Part shown: positions 42,558 through 51,638 of the stretch, piece by piece
Numbering within the stretch: the stretch's first letter is position 1
Layout of the letters: the number at the start of each line of letters is the position of its first letter
Assembly: GCF_042647465.1 (NCBI RefSeq)
Contig: NZ_JBHRVN010000004.1
Origin: Wagnerdoeblera intermedia
GTDB lineage: Bacteria; Pseudomonadota; Alphaproteobacteria; Rhodobacterales; Rhodobacteraceae
Reading direction: 5' to 3' (one strand)
DNA length: 64,000 nt
Translations under genes and position numbers: made by a program
Notes under the pieces: model-generated
Databases searched by the model: none
Told to the model about the DNA's origin: nothing
Seen by the model: only the letters and a program-made list of their open reading frames with translations

Positions 42558-42612
42558 GCCGGGGGCCTGTGCAGCCCCCGGACCCCCGCAGAGTATTTGG
42601 AAAAAGCCAAAA
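42558..42612 (-). repeat. Interspersed repeat, copy B
   Basis: Read leftward it starts TTTGGCTTTTTCCAAATACT like copy A (38924-38972), then a GGGGGTCCGGGGGC arm folding with GCCCCCGG (loop CTGTGCA). Lies between the DUF1244 and aminotransferase gene ends. Confidence 0.75.
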
Positions 42613-42632
42613 TCTGCGGGAGCGTGGCGTGA

Positions 42633-43493
42633 TCAGACGCCGGCTTTGATCGATTCTTCGATATAGACTTCGCGCAGGCGGGTGGCGATCGGGCCGGCTT
42701 TGCCGGTGCCGACCGGCTTGCCGTCGACTTCGATCACCGGGGTGACGAAGGCGCCGGCGGAGGTTGAGAAGGCCTCATCGGCGGATTGCGCTTCTTCGAT
42801 GGTGAAGGGGCGTTCTTCGACTTCCATCTGCAGATCGGCGGCAAGGCGCAGCACCGAGGCGCGGGTGATGCCGTGCAGCAGGTCGGTGCTGAGGTTGCGG
42901 GTGATGATTTTGCCGTTTTTGACGATATAGACGTTGTTCGAGGTGCCCTCGGTGACAAAGCCGTCTTCGACGAACCAGGCATCATCGACGCCGGCGTCTT
43001 TGGCGGCCATTTTCGACAGCGAAGGCCAGAGCAGCTGCACGGTTTTGATGTCGCGGCGGTGCCAGCGCATTTCCGGGACCGAGATCACCTTCCAGCCGGC
43101 CCAGGCGGCGGGGTTTTCGGCCTGGCCGGGTTTGGACTGGGTAAACATCACCACCGTCGGGGCAAGGCCCTCGCGGGCGAAGGCGAAGTCACGATCGCCG
43201 GGATTGCCGCGGGTGACCTGGAGGTAGATGCCGCCGTCGGTCAGGTTGTTTTTCGCGGCGATGTCGCGGTGCAGTTGCAGCCATTCTTCGTCGCTGTGCG
43301 GGTTTGCCATGCCAAGCTCGGCCGTGGAGCGGGCGAGGCGGCGGCAGTGGCCCTCAAAATCAATGAGCTTGCCCTGCATGACCGTGGTCACTTCATAGAC
43401 AGCGTCACCCATCAGGAAGCCGCGGTCAAAGACCGAGACCTTCGCCTCCGCTTCCGGCAGCCATTCACCGTTGACATAGACGATACGGGACAT
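42633..43493 (-). CDS. D-amino-acid transaminase (class IV)
   Basis: 286 residues, PLP-dependent fold type IV. VSVFDRGFLMGDAVYEVTTV, the PLP-lysine region RDIKTVQLLWPSLSKMAAKD, and DAWFVEDGFVTEGTSNNVYI are typical of D-alanine/D-amino-acid aminotransferases, as opposed to branched-chain ones. ATG 43493 follows GGAGGA. It lies 22 bases after a dipeptide-epimerase gene in the same direction, suggesting D-amino-acid or murein-peptide metabolism. Confidence 0.87.
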   Translation of the reverse strand: MSRIVYVNGEWLPEAEAKVSVFDRGFLMGDAVYEVTTVMQGKLIDFEGHCRRLARSTAELGMANPHSDEEWLQLHRDIAAKNNLTDGGIYLQVTRGNPGDRDFAFAREGLAPTVVMFTQSKPGQAENPAAWAGWKVISVPEMRWHRRDIKTVQLLWPSLSKMAAKDAGVDDAWFVEDGFVTEGTSNNVYIVKNGKIITRNLSTDLLHGITRASVLRLAADLQMEVEERPFTIEEAQSADEAFSTSAGAFVTPVIEVDGKPVGTGKAGPIATRLREVYIEESIKAGV

Positions 43494-43515
43494 TCGGATT
43501 TCCTCCGGCAAAGTC

Positions 43516-44481
43516 TCAGCCCCAGAGCGCGGGGGCTGCGGGATAAAGGATCGCGCCTTCGGTTTTCATGGGCGCAGCGCGGTCTTCTGCCAAGAGAAGC
43601 GGCGCGTCAAGATCAACGTAAGGGGCGTTCTGCGCGATGAGCATGGCCGGGGCCATGGCAAGCGAGGAGCCGACCATGCAGCCGACCATGATGCCGAAGC
43701 CCGCGGCTTCGGCTTCGCGGCGCAGCGCAATGGCCTCGGTCAGCCCGCCGGTCTTATCAAGTTTGATGTTCACGAGGTCGTATTTGCCTTTGAGACGGGC
43801 CAGACTTGCGCGGTCGTGGACGGATTCATCGGCGCAGACCGGCAGCGGGCGGGCGATTTCTGCGAGCATTCCATCGTCGGCGGCGGGGAGCGGCTGTTCG
43901 ACCAGGGCCACGCCGAGGCGGAGGAGATGGGGGGCGAGATCGCTATAGACCGCGGCGGTCCAGCCCTCATTGGCGTCGACGATGATGCGGGAGTTCGGCG
44001 CGCCGCGGCGGACGGCTTCGAGGCGGGGCATATCGTCGGGGGTGCCGAGTTTGATTTTCAAAAGCGGCCGCCAGGCGTGTTTGCGGGCCTCTTCCTCCAT
44101 CCGCTCAGGGGTGTCGAGCGAGAGGGTATAGGTGATTTCAGTGGGACCGGGCTCGGGCAGGCCCGCCAGTTTCCAGACCGGGGTGCCGGTGAATTTCGCT
44201 TCCCAGTCCCAGAGTGCGCAGTCGACCGCATTGCGGGCCGCGCCGGGTTTGAGGAGATCCTGGAGCGCTTCGCGGGTGATGCCTGCGGGCAGGGTGCGGA
44301 TCTGTTCTGCAACCGATTCAAGGCTTTCGCCGTAGCGGGCATAGGGGACGCATTCGCCAAAGCCCGTGGCGCCGTTGCGGTTCACCTCAACGCTCAGCAC
44401 ATGGGCATGGGTGCGCGAGCCGCGCGAAATCGTAAAAGCCTGAGCCAGGCGGAAGCTGTCCTGGTGGAGCGTAAGGGTCAT
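43516..44481 (-). CDS. Enolase-superfamily dipeptide/N-acyl-amino-acid epimerase
   Basis: 321 residues, muconate-lactonizing subgroup. Catalytic Lys in LLKIKLGTPDD, metal acids in IIVDANEGW, VEQPL and CADES, second Lys in VNIKLDKTGG. Matches L-Ala-D/L-Glu epimerase or the related N-acetyl-D-glutamate racemase DgcA; the two are hard to tell apart by eye. Paired with a D-amino-acid transaminase, so recycling of D-Glu or D-Ala is a fair guess. Divergent from mcl1. Confidence 0.85.
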   Translation of the reverse strand: MTLTLHQDSFRLAQAFTISRGSRTHAHVLSVEVNRNGATGFGECVPYARYGESLESVAEQIRTLPAGITREALQDLLKPGAARNAVDCALWDWEAKFTGTPVWKLAGLPEPGPTEITYTLSLDTPERMEEEARKHAWRPLLKIKLGTPDDMPRLEAVRRGAPNSRIIVDANEGWTAAVYSDLAPHLLRLGVALVEQPLPAADDGMLAEIARPLPVCADESVHDRASLARLKGKYDLVNIKLDKTGGLTEAIALRREAEAAGFGIMVGCMVGSSLAMAPAMLIAQNAPYVDLDAPLLLAEDRAAPMKTEGAILYPAAPALWG

Positions 44482-44645
44482 GGCGGGGGTCCCCGAGGCA
44501 GAAAAAGTGCCTGCATCCTGTCACGCTGCGTCATGCGGCGGAAGAGGGGCGGGGCGATGCTGCAGGTGCAAAGTCGTTCTTGCCAGAGCCTGCGCAAGTT
44601 ACTAACAATTTAGGCAGCAAATTCGGAATATCATTGCGAGGCCCT

Positions 44646-45605
44646 ATGTCATTCCGCCTTCAGCCTGCCCCTGTTGCCCGTCCCAACCGCTGCCAGCTTT
44701 TTGGCCCCGGCTCGCGTCCGGCGCTTTTTGAGAAGATGGCAGCCTCGGCTGCGGATGTGATCAACCTCGATCTGGAGGACTCGGTCGCGCCCTCGGACAA
44801 AGATGCCGCGCGCGCCAATATCATCCGGGCGACCCATGAGATCGACTGGGGCAATAAAACGCTTTCGGTGCGGATTAACGGGCTGGATACGCCTTTCTGG
44901 TATCGCGATGTCGTCGATCTGCTGGAGCAGGCCTCGGACCGGCTGGATATGATCATGATCCCGAAGGTGGGCTGCGCGGCGGATGTCTATGCGGTGGATG
45001 CTCTGGTCACGGCCATTGAGGCGGCGAAGGGGCGCAAAAAGCGCATCGCTTTTGAGGTGATCATCGAATCCGCCGCCGGGATTGCCCATGTCGAAGAGAT
45101 CGCGGCCTCATCTCCGCGGCTGGAAGCGATGAGCCTGGGGGCTGCGGATTTCGCAGCCTCAATGGGGATGCAGACGACGGGGATCGGCGGCACCCAGGAG
45201 AATTATTATATGCTGCGTGAGGGCGTGAAGCATTGGTCGGACCCCTGGCACTGGGCGCAGGCGGCGATTGTTGCGGCCTGCCGGACCCATGGGGTGCTGC
45301 CGGTGGACGGTCCGTTCGGCGATTTCTCGGATGATGAGGGCTTCCGCGCCCAGGCGCGCCGCTCGGCCACGCTTGGGATGGTGGGCAAATGGGCGATCCA
45401 TCCCAAACAGGTGGCTCTGGCCAATGAGGTCTTTACGCCCTCTGAGGCAGCGGTGTCGGAAGCGCGGGAGATTCTCGCCGCGATGGAGGCTGCAAAAGCC
45501 GCAGGGCAGGGCGCGACCGTCTATAAGGGGCGTCTGGTCGATATCGCCTCGATCAAACAGGCTGAGGTGATCGTGCGTCAGTCGGAAATGATCGCCGGCT
45601 CCTGA
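44646..45605 (+). CDS. mcl1: L-malyl-CoA / beta-methylmalyl-CoA lyase
   Basis: 319 residues, CitE-like TIM barrel. Cleaves beta-methylmalyl-CoA to glyoxylate and propionyl-CoA and condenses acetyl-CoA with glyoxylate in the EMC pathway. NRCQLFGPGSRPALFEKMA, INLDLEDSVAPSDK, KRIAFEVIIESAAGIAHVEE, and the C-terminal lid KWAIHPKQVALAN fit Mcl1 (about 318 residues in Rhodobacter). ATG 44646 follows GCGAGGC. Not the same as the lyase at 61768-62634, which is shorter and lacks the Mcl1-type ends. Confidence 0.93.
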   Translation: MSFRLQPAPVARPNRCQLFGPGSRPALFEKMAASAADVINLDLEDSVAPSDKDAARANIIRATHEIDWGNKTLSVRINGLDTPFWYRDVVDLLEQASDRLDMIMIPKVGCAADVYAVDALVTAIEAAKGRKKRIAFEVIIESAAGIAHVEEIAASSPRLEAMSLGAADFAASMGMQTTGIGGTQENYYMLREGVKHWSDPWHWAQAAIVAACRTHGVLPVDGPFGDFSDDEGFRAQARRSATLGMVGKWAIHPKQVALANEVFTPSEAAVSEAREILAAMEAAKAAGQGATVYKGRLVDIASIKQAEVIVRQSEMIAGS

Positions 45606-45662
45606 GCGGGCGCTTGACCAAAGCCGCTTCAGGCCCGACATCCGGGTCTGAAGGAGACCATT

Positions 45663-46235
45663 ATGACCCGAAACGCCGTTCTTGATTTTCTGCTCACCCG
45701 CCGCTCGCGTCCGGCAAAGCTTTTGTCAGGACCGGTGCCGGACCGCGCCGGGCTGGAAGAGCTGCTGACGGCCGCAGCGCGGGTTCCGGACCATGGCAAG
45801 CTGGCGCCCTGGCGCTTCATCGTGCTGGAGCGTGCGGCGCTGGCGCGGCTGGCCGGAGAGGCGGCGGCTTTCGCCGAAAAGACCGGCCTTGCGCCGGAGA
45901 AGGCGGAGAAGGGGATCGGGCAGTTTGACCGCAGCCCGCTTTGTGTTGCGGTGGTCGCAAGCCCCGTGGCGCATGATAAAATCCCGCAGATTGAGCAGGT
46001 TCTCTCAGCCGGCGGGGTCTGTCTGTCGCTGGTGAATGCGGCGCTGGCTTCGGGTTGGGGGGCCAGCTGGCTGACCGGCTGGGTCGCGCTGGATCAGGCC
46101 TTTGCTGCGCCTGCTTTCGGTCTGGCTGAGGGTGAGTTTATCGCCGGTCTGATCCATATCGGCAGCTATGCAGGTGAGGTGCCTGACCGTCCGCGCCCGG
46201 ATCTGGCCGCTCTGACAACATGGATCAGCGCATGA
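45663..46235 (+). CDS. Nitroreductase family protein
   Basis: 190 residues, FMN-dependent. FLLTRRSRPAKLL and the RVPDHGKLAPWRFIVLE block are typical of the YdjA/small nitroreductase group, and GWGASWLTG closes the FMN site. Physiological substrate unknown. GAAGGAG precedes the ATG. Overlaps the next gene by 16 bases. Confidence 0.88.
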   Translation: MTRNAVLDFLLTRRSRPAKLLSGPVPDRAGLEELLTAAARVPDHGKLAPWRFIVLERAALARLAGEAAAFAEKTGLAPEKAEKGIGQFDRSPLCVAVVASPVAHDKIPQIEQVLSAGGVCLSLVNAALASGWGASWLTGWVALDQAFAAPAFGLAEGEFIAGLIHIGSYAGEVPDRPRPDLAALTTWISA

Positions 46236-46933
46236 TCTTCAGGGATTTCCTGCGGGCGCTGGCGCAATTGCCTGAGCGGCGCTTTCGCCGGGTGCTGATG
46301 TTGGGAATCGGTCTTACCCTGCTGCTGCTGGCTGCGATCTCTGTGCTCTTTCTGATCGGCGTTCAGACGCTGGTTCCGGATGAGCTGGACCTGCCGCTGA
46401 TCGGCACGGTTGAGGGGATCACGGCGCTGGCCTCCTGGGGGGCGGTGGGGGGGATGTTTGTCCTCTCCATCTTTCTCATGGTGCCGGTTGCTTCGGTGTT
46501 CACCGGCTTTTTCCTTGAGCAGGTGGCCAGTGCGGTTGAGGCCAAACACTATCCCTATCTTCCCGCAGCGCCGGGGCTCGGCACCTATGAATCTATCAAG
46601 GACGCGGTGAATTTTCTCTGTGTTCTCATGGTGGTGAACGGTGCGGCCCTGGTGATCGGCCTGGTTTTTCCGCCGTCGCTGCCCTTCATCTTCTGGCTGG
46701 TGAACGGCTGGCTGCTGGGGCGGGAGTATTTCACCATGGCGGCGGGGCGCCGCATCGGCCTGTCTGCGGCGCGAGCACTGCGCAGGAAACATCGCGGGCA
46801 GATCTTTGCGGCCGGGGTGCTGATGGCGATTCCGCTCTCGGTGCCTTTCGTGAGCCTGGTGATCCCGGTTCTGGGGGCTGCCACCTTCACGCATCTCTAC
46901 CACCGCGTCACCGGAACCAGGCCGCGGGATTGA
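46220..46933 (+). CDS. EI24-domain membrane protein (CysZ-like)
   Basis: 237 residues with about five hydrophobic segments (LMLGIGLTLLLLAAISVLFL; WGAVGGMFVLSIFLMVPVAS; FLCVLMVVNGAALVIGLVF; AAGVLMAIPLSVPFVSLVIP). Pattern PFIFWLVNGWLLGREYF is shared with EI24/CysZ family proteins. CysZ carries sulfate; for this branch the function is unproven. Overlaps the nitroreductase gene, so cotranscribed; a strong terminator follows. Confidence 0.8.
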   Translation: MDQRMIFRDFLRALAQLPERRFRRVLMLGIGLTLLLLAAISVLFLIGVQTLVPDELDLPLIGTVEGITALASWGAVGGMFVLSIFLMVPVASVFTGFFLEQVASAVEAKHYPYLPAAPGLGTYESIKDAVNFLCVLMVVNGAALVIGLVFPPSLPFIFWLVNGWLLGREYFTMAAGRRIGLSAARALRRKHRGQIFAAGVLMAIPLSVPFVSLVIPVLGAATFTHLYHRVTGTRPRD

Positions 46934-46938
46934 AACGA

Positions 46939-46966
46939 AAAAGGGCCCCTGAGGGGCCCTTTTCAG
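46939..46966. terminator. Bidirectional terminator
   Basis: AAAAGGGCCCC (46939-46949) with GGGGCCCTTTT (46953-46963), TGA loop. Shared by the rightward EI24 gene and the leftward DUF1467 gene, whose stop starts at 46963. Confidence 0.9.
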
Positions 46967-47246
46967 TTCTCAGCGCTGATCGGGGGCAGGCGTCCCATGA
47001 CGTCGAAATCGCGGATGCTGATGGCCCCCGACATCACCGTCAGGCAGATCGCCGCCCAGGCCAGCGTGGCCGCAATCGTCGTCACGATCAGCTTTTTACG
47101 CCCGACCGGCCCTGCGGGGGCACCTGCGGGGGTTCCCGGCACGATCGATCCGGCCTCTGCCTGGGTCTGCATGCGCAGCGGCAGCACGATCAGCAGCACC
47201 AGAAACCAGCAGACAGCGAAGACAACGATAACGGCAGTGATCGACA

Positions 47247-47247
<1 letters not shown>
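46963..47247 (-). CDS. DUF1467 small membrane protein
   Basis: 94 residues, two membrane segments (about 5-24 and 54-73) with LPLRMQTQAEAGSIVPGTPA between them, the DUF1467 hallmark. Function unknown. The start overlaps the epimerase stop, so the pair is coupled, an arrangement conserved in the order as far as I recall. Confidence 0.88.
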
Positions 47248-47651
<404 letters not shown>

Positions 47652-47803
47652 AGAAACTCCTCCGATAGCTATGTCCTGCCGTGTCGCAGGCTTTATGCGG
47701 GCATGGGGCAGGGCTGGCAAGCGGCGATCGCGGCGACGGCGGGGTTAATCCTCCGGCAACCTCTTTGTTGCCAGATGGAAGAGCACAGGAGAGGAGCGCC
47801 GCG

Positions 47804-48532
47804 ATGCCCGTGAATGAGTCTCTGACAAGGCCGGATCAGCTGCCACGCCCCGCAGTGGGGCTGCCGCTCTGGGGGCTGACGATTCTGCTGGTTGAGGACA
47901 GCCGCTTCGCCGCCGACGGGCTGCGGCTGATGGCACTGCGCGGCGGGGCACGTCTGCGGCGGGCCGACAGCCTGGCCCAGGCGCGGCGTCACCTGGGCCT
48001 TTATCTGCCGGACATTGTTCTGGTGGACCCTGGTCTGCCTGACGGCGAGGGAGAGGCGCTGATCGCCGATCTGGCCCCGGCCTTCGCGCGGACGCAGCGC
48101 CCGGTCGTTCTGGCGATCAGCGGGGATCCGGGGAAAGAAAGCGCCTGCCTTGCGGCGGGGGCTGCGGGTTTTCTGAGCAAGCCTGTGGCAGGGTTTTCTG
48201 AGTTTGTGGCCTTTTTGCGGGCGCATCGGCCCGATCCGCGCGACGGTGGCGGTGATCTGCCTGCGGTGCGGCTGCCACTTCCTGATGATCTGGCGCTGCG
48301 CGAGGATCTGATCTTCGCGCAGCGGCGTCTGGCGCAAAGTGGAAGCGAGCAGGAACGGGTCTATCTCTCGGGCTTTCTTGAGGGGCTGGCCCGCACCACG
48401 GCGGACCCGGCCCTTGCCGAAGCTGCGGGGGCGCTGGCAACCCGGGGCAGCGATCGGGCGCGTGACCTCTCGCATCTGATCCGACAGCGGATCGCCGATC
48501 TGCCGCAGCCCTTTCTGCGCGCCGCTATCTGA
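47804..48532 (+). CDS. Response-regulator-like protein, REC domain only
   Basis: 242 residues. N-terminal receiver domain (about 25-145): acidic ILLVEDS, phospho-acceptor Asp in IVLVDPGLPDGEG, and the Lys in GFLSKPV. The C-terminal 100 residues are helical with no DNA-binding motif I recognise. AGGAGAGGAG precedes the ATG. No histidine kinase is adjacent. Its stop overlaps the convergent metallopeptidase gene by eight bases. Confidence 0.82.
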   Translation: MPVNESLTRPDQLPRPAVGLPLWGLTILLVEDSRFAADGLRLMALRGGARLRRADSLAQARRHLGLYLPDIVLVDPGLPDGEGEALIADLAPAFARTQRPVVLAISGDPGKESACLAAGAAGFLSKPVAGFSEFVAFLRAHRPDPRDGGGDLPAVRLPLPDDLALREDLIFAQRRLAQSGSEQERVYLSGFLEGLARTTADPALAEAAGALATRGSDRARDLSHLIRQRIADLPQPFLRAAI

Positions 48533-49262
48533 TGCGCCCCTGGCGGATCGCGGCCATGGTGGCCAATACGGTCTGAATCCGGGCGGCATTCGGGGGGTGA
48601 GAGCCGAGGAAACGGTTGCCCGGATCGGGCAGGCGGGTAAAGAAGGCGGCCCCGCGTTCAGGGTCAAAGCCCGCACGCCAGGCGATTAACGTGCCGATGG
48701 CATCGGCTTCCAGTTCATAGTCTTTGGAATAACTGCGCGCACCCACTGTCGCCCCGATCCGTGTTGGCTGCTCCAGGGCTTCGGTCCCCGCCCCGCTCAG
48801 GGCGGCCAGGGTGCCCGCCAATACGGCCCCGGCAACAGCTGAGCGTTGCTGACGCGGCAGATGCCCGGCCAGATGGTGCCCGGCCTCGTGCCCAAGCACA
48901 AAGGCCAGCTCATCCGCAGAGCGGGCTTCAGCGATCAGCGTGGCGGTAAAGCCGATCACCGGGCGGCCGGTCTGCGAGTCCAGCCGGTGGAAGGCATTGG
49001 GCGCTTTGCCGGGGTCAGTGTCGACCAGGATCAGGAAATCGCAGTTCAGATCAGGCCGCTTCTCGCGGCAGACGGCTTCGGCCACCGGCTCGACACTGGC
49101 CAGTACCGCAGAAAAACTCTGCGCCGGAGAGGCCATGACGGCGGTGTTGATCGGTGCCCCGCGTTGCGGCAGCGCGCGCGGGCCTGCTGTCGGCGGCAGT
49201 GGCGCGGCGCAGGCGGCCAGAAGCAGAGCGGCGGCGGTCAGGGCCGGAAGAAGGCGAAGCAC
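48525..49262 (-). CDS. M48-family metallopeptidase lipoprotein
   Basis: 245 residues from a GTG at 49262 (AGGAC upstream). Lipoprotein signal with lipobox LLAAC, then a peptidase domain: zinc motif HEAGH in FVLGHEAGHHLAGHL, the distal Glu in DYELEADAIGTLIAW, and a C-terminal SHPPNAARI. Related to LoiP/YcaL-type periplasmic proteases for outer-membrane quality control. The conserved triad of M48 is complete, so it should be active. Confidence 0.88.
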   Translation of the reverse strand: MLRLLPALTAAALLLAACAAPLPPTAGPRALPQRGAPINTAVMASPAQSFSAVLASVEPVAEAVCREKRPDLNCDFLILVDTDPGKAPNAFHRLDSQTGRPVIGFTATLIAEARSADELAFVLGHEAGHHLAGHLPRQQRSAVAGAVLAGTLAALSGAGTEALEQPTRIGATVGARSYSKDYELEADAIGTLIAWRAGFDPERGAAFFTRLPDPGNRFLGSHPPNAARIQTVLATMAAIRQGRIR

Positions 49263-49410
49263 GAGGGGTCCTGCACTAAGGAAAGCGGCTGAAAAATTAG
49301 CCGCCCCCGCGCCCTGGAAAAAGGCCCCCCAGGTGGGAGTCGCGCGGATGTGAGCAGGGTTGCGCTCTTCGCCGTTCTGCCGCAGCCTGCGCCCCATCAG
49401 GGAGGTGCCC

Positions 49411-50112
49411 ATGACCCATGTTCCGCCATCCGCCGGTGTCATCCTTCGTGCCGTGCAGCCGCCGGCGGTCCCCCTTGGAAATGCGCTTTGCGTGCTTGAG
49501 CCGCTGAAGCCTGCGCATATTCCCGCGCTCTGGCAGGCCTTTCGCGGCCATAATGCGCTTTGGGACTATATGTTCACCGGCCCCTTCGCCAATGAAGCGG
49601 ACTTCACCGCCTGGGCCGAAAGCCGCTGCGGATTGCGCGATCCTCTCTTCTACGCGATCCGCGCGCCTGAGGGGGATTGGTCCGGCCTTGCGAGCTTCAT
49701 GCGCATTGATGTGGCGCATGGGGTGATTGAGGTTGGCTCACTGACCTTTTCACCTGCTTTGCAGGGGACTTCGGCTGCGACAGGGGCGATGTTTGCCATG
49801 ATGGAGCAGGCCTTTGCGCTGGGCTATCGCCGCTATGAGTGGAAGTGCAACAGTCTGAATCTGCCCTCGCGCCGTGCCGCAGAGCGGCTGGGCTTCAGCT
49901 ATGAGGGCATTTTTCGTCAACATATGGTGGTCAAAGGGCGTAACAGAGACACCGTCTGGTATGCGATCACCGACGCCGACTGGCCCCGCCTGCGAGAGGC
50001 CTTCATAACCTGGTGCGACCGCGACAATTTCGACGCGGCGGGGCGACAAAAGCGCCGGCTCTCTGAACTGACCGCACCTCTGCTTCACGCCCGCGATCCG
50101 GGGCTGAGATGA
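49411..50112 (+). CDS. GNAT acetyltransferase, RimJ/RimL type
   Basis: 233 residues. GNAT core around IEVGSLTFSPALQGTSAATG (acetyl-CoA loop) and YRRYEWKCNSLNLPSRRAAE with LGFSYEGIFRQH, a pattern shared with RimL-like proteins that modify small molecules or protein N-termini. AGGGAGG precedes the ATG at 49411. First gene of a coupled run with the glycosylase and esterase (4-base overlaps). Confidence 0.88.
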   Translation: MTHVPPSAGVILRAVQPPAVPLGNALCVLEPLKPAHIPALWQAFRGHNALWDYMFTGPFANEADFTAWAESRCGLRDPLFYAIRAPEGDWSGLASFMRIDVAHGVIEVGSLTFSPALQGTSAATGAMFAMMEQAFALGYRRYEWKCNSLNLPSRRAAERLGFSYEGIFRQHMVVKGRNRDTVWYAITDADWPRLREAFITWCDRDNFDAAGRQKRRLSELTAPLLHARDPGLR

Positions 50113-50741
50113 GCCAGGGCCGTCTGATTGAGACGCCGGACTGCGTGGCGGAAGGGGCGGCCTGGCTGGCCGCGCGGGAGCCGCGTTTCGCTTATGCGCT
50201 TGACCTCACAGGCCCTTTGCCGCTGCGTCGGCGCGAAGGCGGCTTTGCGGCACTCCTTGGGGCGATCACCTCTCAGCAGGTCAGCGTGGCCTCGGCCCGG
50301 GCGATCTGGGCGCGGCTTGAAGCGGCGGGGATGATCTCGCCTGAGGCCGTTGCGGCGATGACCGAGGAGGATCTGCGCGGCTTAGGGCTTTCGCGGCAGA
50401 AGGCGCGTTATGCCCTTGCTCTGGCGGCGGCCGGGATCGACTACGACGCGCTGCCGGGGCTGAGTGATGAAGAGATCATCGGGCAGCTGGTGGCTGTGCC
50501 GGGAATCGGCCGCTGGACGGCTGAGATTTACGCGATGTTTTCCCTTGGTCGTGCGGATGTTTTTGCCCCCGCTGATCTCGCCCTGCAGGAAGCTGCACGG
50601 ATTTTATTCGGTCTGGAGGCGCGGCCTTCGGAAAAGGCGTTGCGCCGGATGGCGGAGGCCTGGTCGCCCTGGCGCGCCGTTGCGGCACGGCTGCTCTGGG
50701 CCTATTACCATGTTGAGAAAAACCGGGAAGGAATCCGATGA
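50109..50741 (+). CDS. AlkA-like DNA-3-methyladenine glycosylase
   Basis: 210 residues, HhH-GPD superfamily. Removes alkylated bases in base-excision repair. LLGAITSQQVSVASARAIW, the helix-hairpin-helix VPGIGRWTAEIYAMF and the catalytic Asp in DVFAPADLALQ are present. No iron-sulfur cluster cysteines, as expected for AlkA. Lacks the N-terminal beta domain of E. coli AlkA, common in this branch. Overlaps both neighbours by four bases. Confidence 0.9.
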   Translation: MSQGRLIETPDCVAEGAAWLAAREPRFAYALDLTGPLPLRRREGGFAALLGAITSQQVSVASARAIWARLEAAGMISPEAVAAMTEEDLRGLGLSRQKARYALALAAAGIDYDALPGLSDEEIIGQLVAVPGIGRWTAEIYAMFSLGRADVFAPADLALQEAARILFGLEARPSEKALRRMAEAWSPWRAVAARLLWAYYHVEKNREGIR

Positions 50742-51397
50742 CGCGTCCGCTGAACTTTAAATCCAGGCCCGCGCAGTCGGGTAAAACGAAATCGGTGGTG
50801 ATCTTTGTGCATGGCTATGGCGCGGATGGGGCGGATCTGATCGGCCTGGCGGACCCGCTGGCCGAGCATCTGCCCGACACCGCGTTTTACTCGCCTGACG
50901 CGCCGACCCGGGTGCCGGGTGCACCTTTTGGCTATCAGTGGTTCCCGATCCCCTGGCTCGACGGCTCCTCTGAGGAAGAGGCTGCAAAGGGCATGGAAGC
51001 GGCGGTGGCCGATCTGAACGCCTTTATCGACATCGTTCTGGCGCGTGAAGAGATCGGGATCGATCGCCTGGCGCTCTTTGGCTTCTCGCAGGGCAGCATG
51101 ATGAGCCTTCACGTCGCCCCGCGCCGCGAAGAAGAGATGGCCGGTGTGGTCGCCTTCTCGGGCCGTCTGCTGCGCCCCGAGAAACTCGGCTCCGAATCCC
51201 AGGTGCGTCCGCCCGTGATGCTGGTGCATGGTGATGCCGATCAGGTCGTGCCCTTCGATGATATGCGCAAGGCCGCAGAGGCTTTGATGGAGGCCGGGTT
51301 TGAAACCTATGGCCACGTCATGAAAGGCACCGGCCACGGCATCGCACCGGATGGCCTGGGCGTCGCGCTGAACTTCCTGAAAGATCGTCTCGAGTAA
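50738..51397 (+). CDS. Carboxylesterase/phospholipase-like hydrolase
   Basis: 219 residues, alpha/beta hydrolase_2 family. HGYGADGADLI (oxyanion), nucleophile GFSQGSMM, Asp in VHGDADQVVPF and His in GTGHGI form the triad. Related to small carboxylesterases and acyl-protein thioesterases. Last gene of the coupled GNAT - glycosylase - hydrolase run, ended by a terminator. Confidence 0.9.
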   Translation: MTRPLNFKSRPAQSGKTKSVVIFVHGYGADGADLIGLADPLAEHLPDTAFYSPDAPTRVPGAPFGYQWFPIPWLDGSSEEEAAKGMEAAVADLNAFIDIVLAREEIGIDRLALFGFSQGSMMSLHVAPRREEEMAGVVAFSGRLLRPEKLGSESQVRPPVMLVHGDADQVVPFDDMRKAAEALMEAGFETYGHVMKGTGHGIAPDGLGVALNFLKDRLE

Positions 51398-51443
51398 GCA
51401 CTGCCGTCACGGTGACGTCACAAAAATCTGTCAATCAGATCAG

Positions 51444-51470
51444 GCCCGCACCACAGGTGCGGGCTTGTTT
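51444..51470 (+). terminator. Terminator
   Basis: GCCCGCACC (51444-51452), ACA loop, GGTGCGGGC (51456-51464), then TTGTTT. Confidence 0.87.
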
Positions 51471-51638
51471 CGGATCGACCGCCAGATATAGTGGTGCCAC
51501 GGGCGCTTTGCGCCGCCAGAGGAGAAGGAGGCACGGGTCATGCTGAGCACTTCCCCGCAACCGGGCCGGAAAGGGCCGCCGGGCTGCGTCTTTGGTGTTG
51601 TCTGCCGTCACCTTCTCTTCGGACAAAGGTGATCGGCG

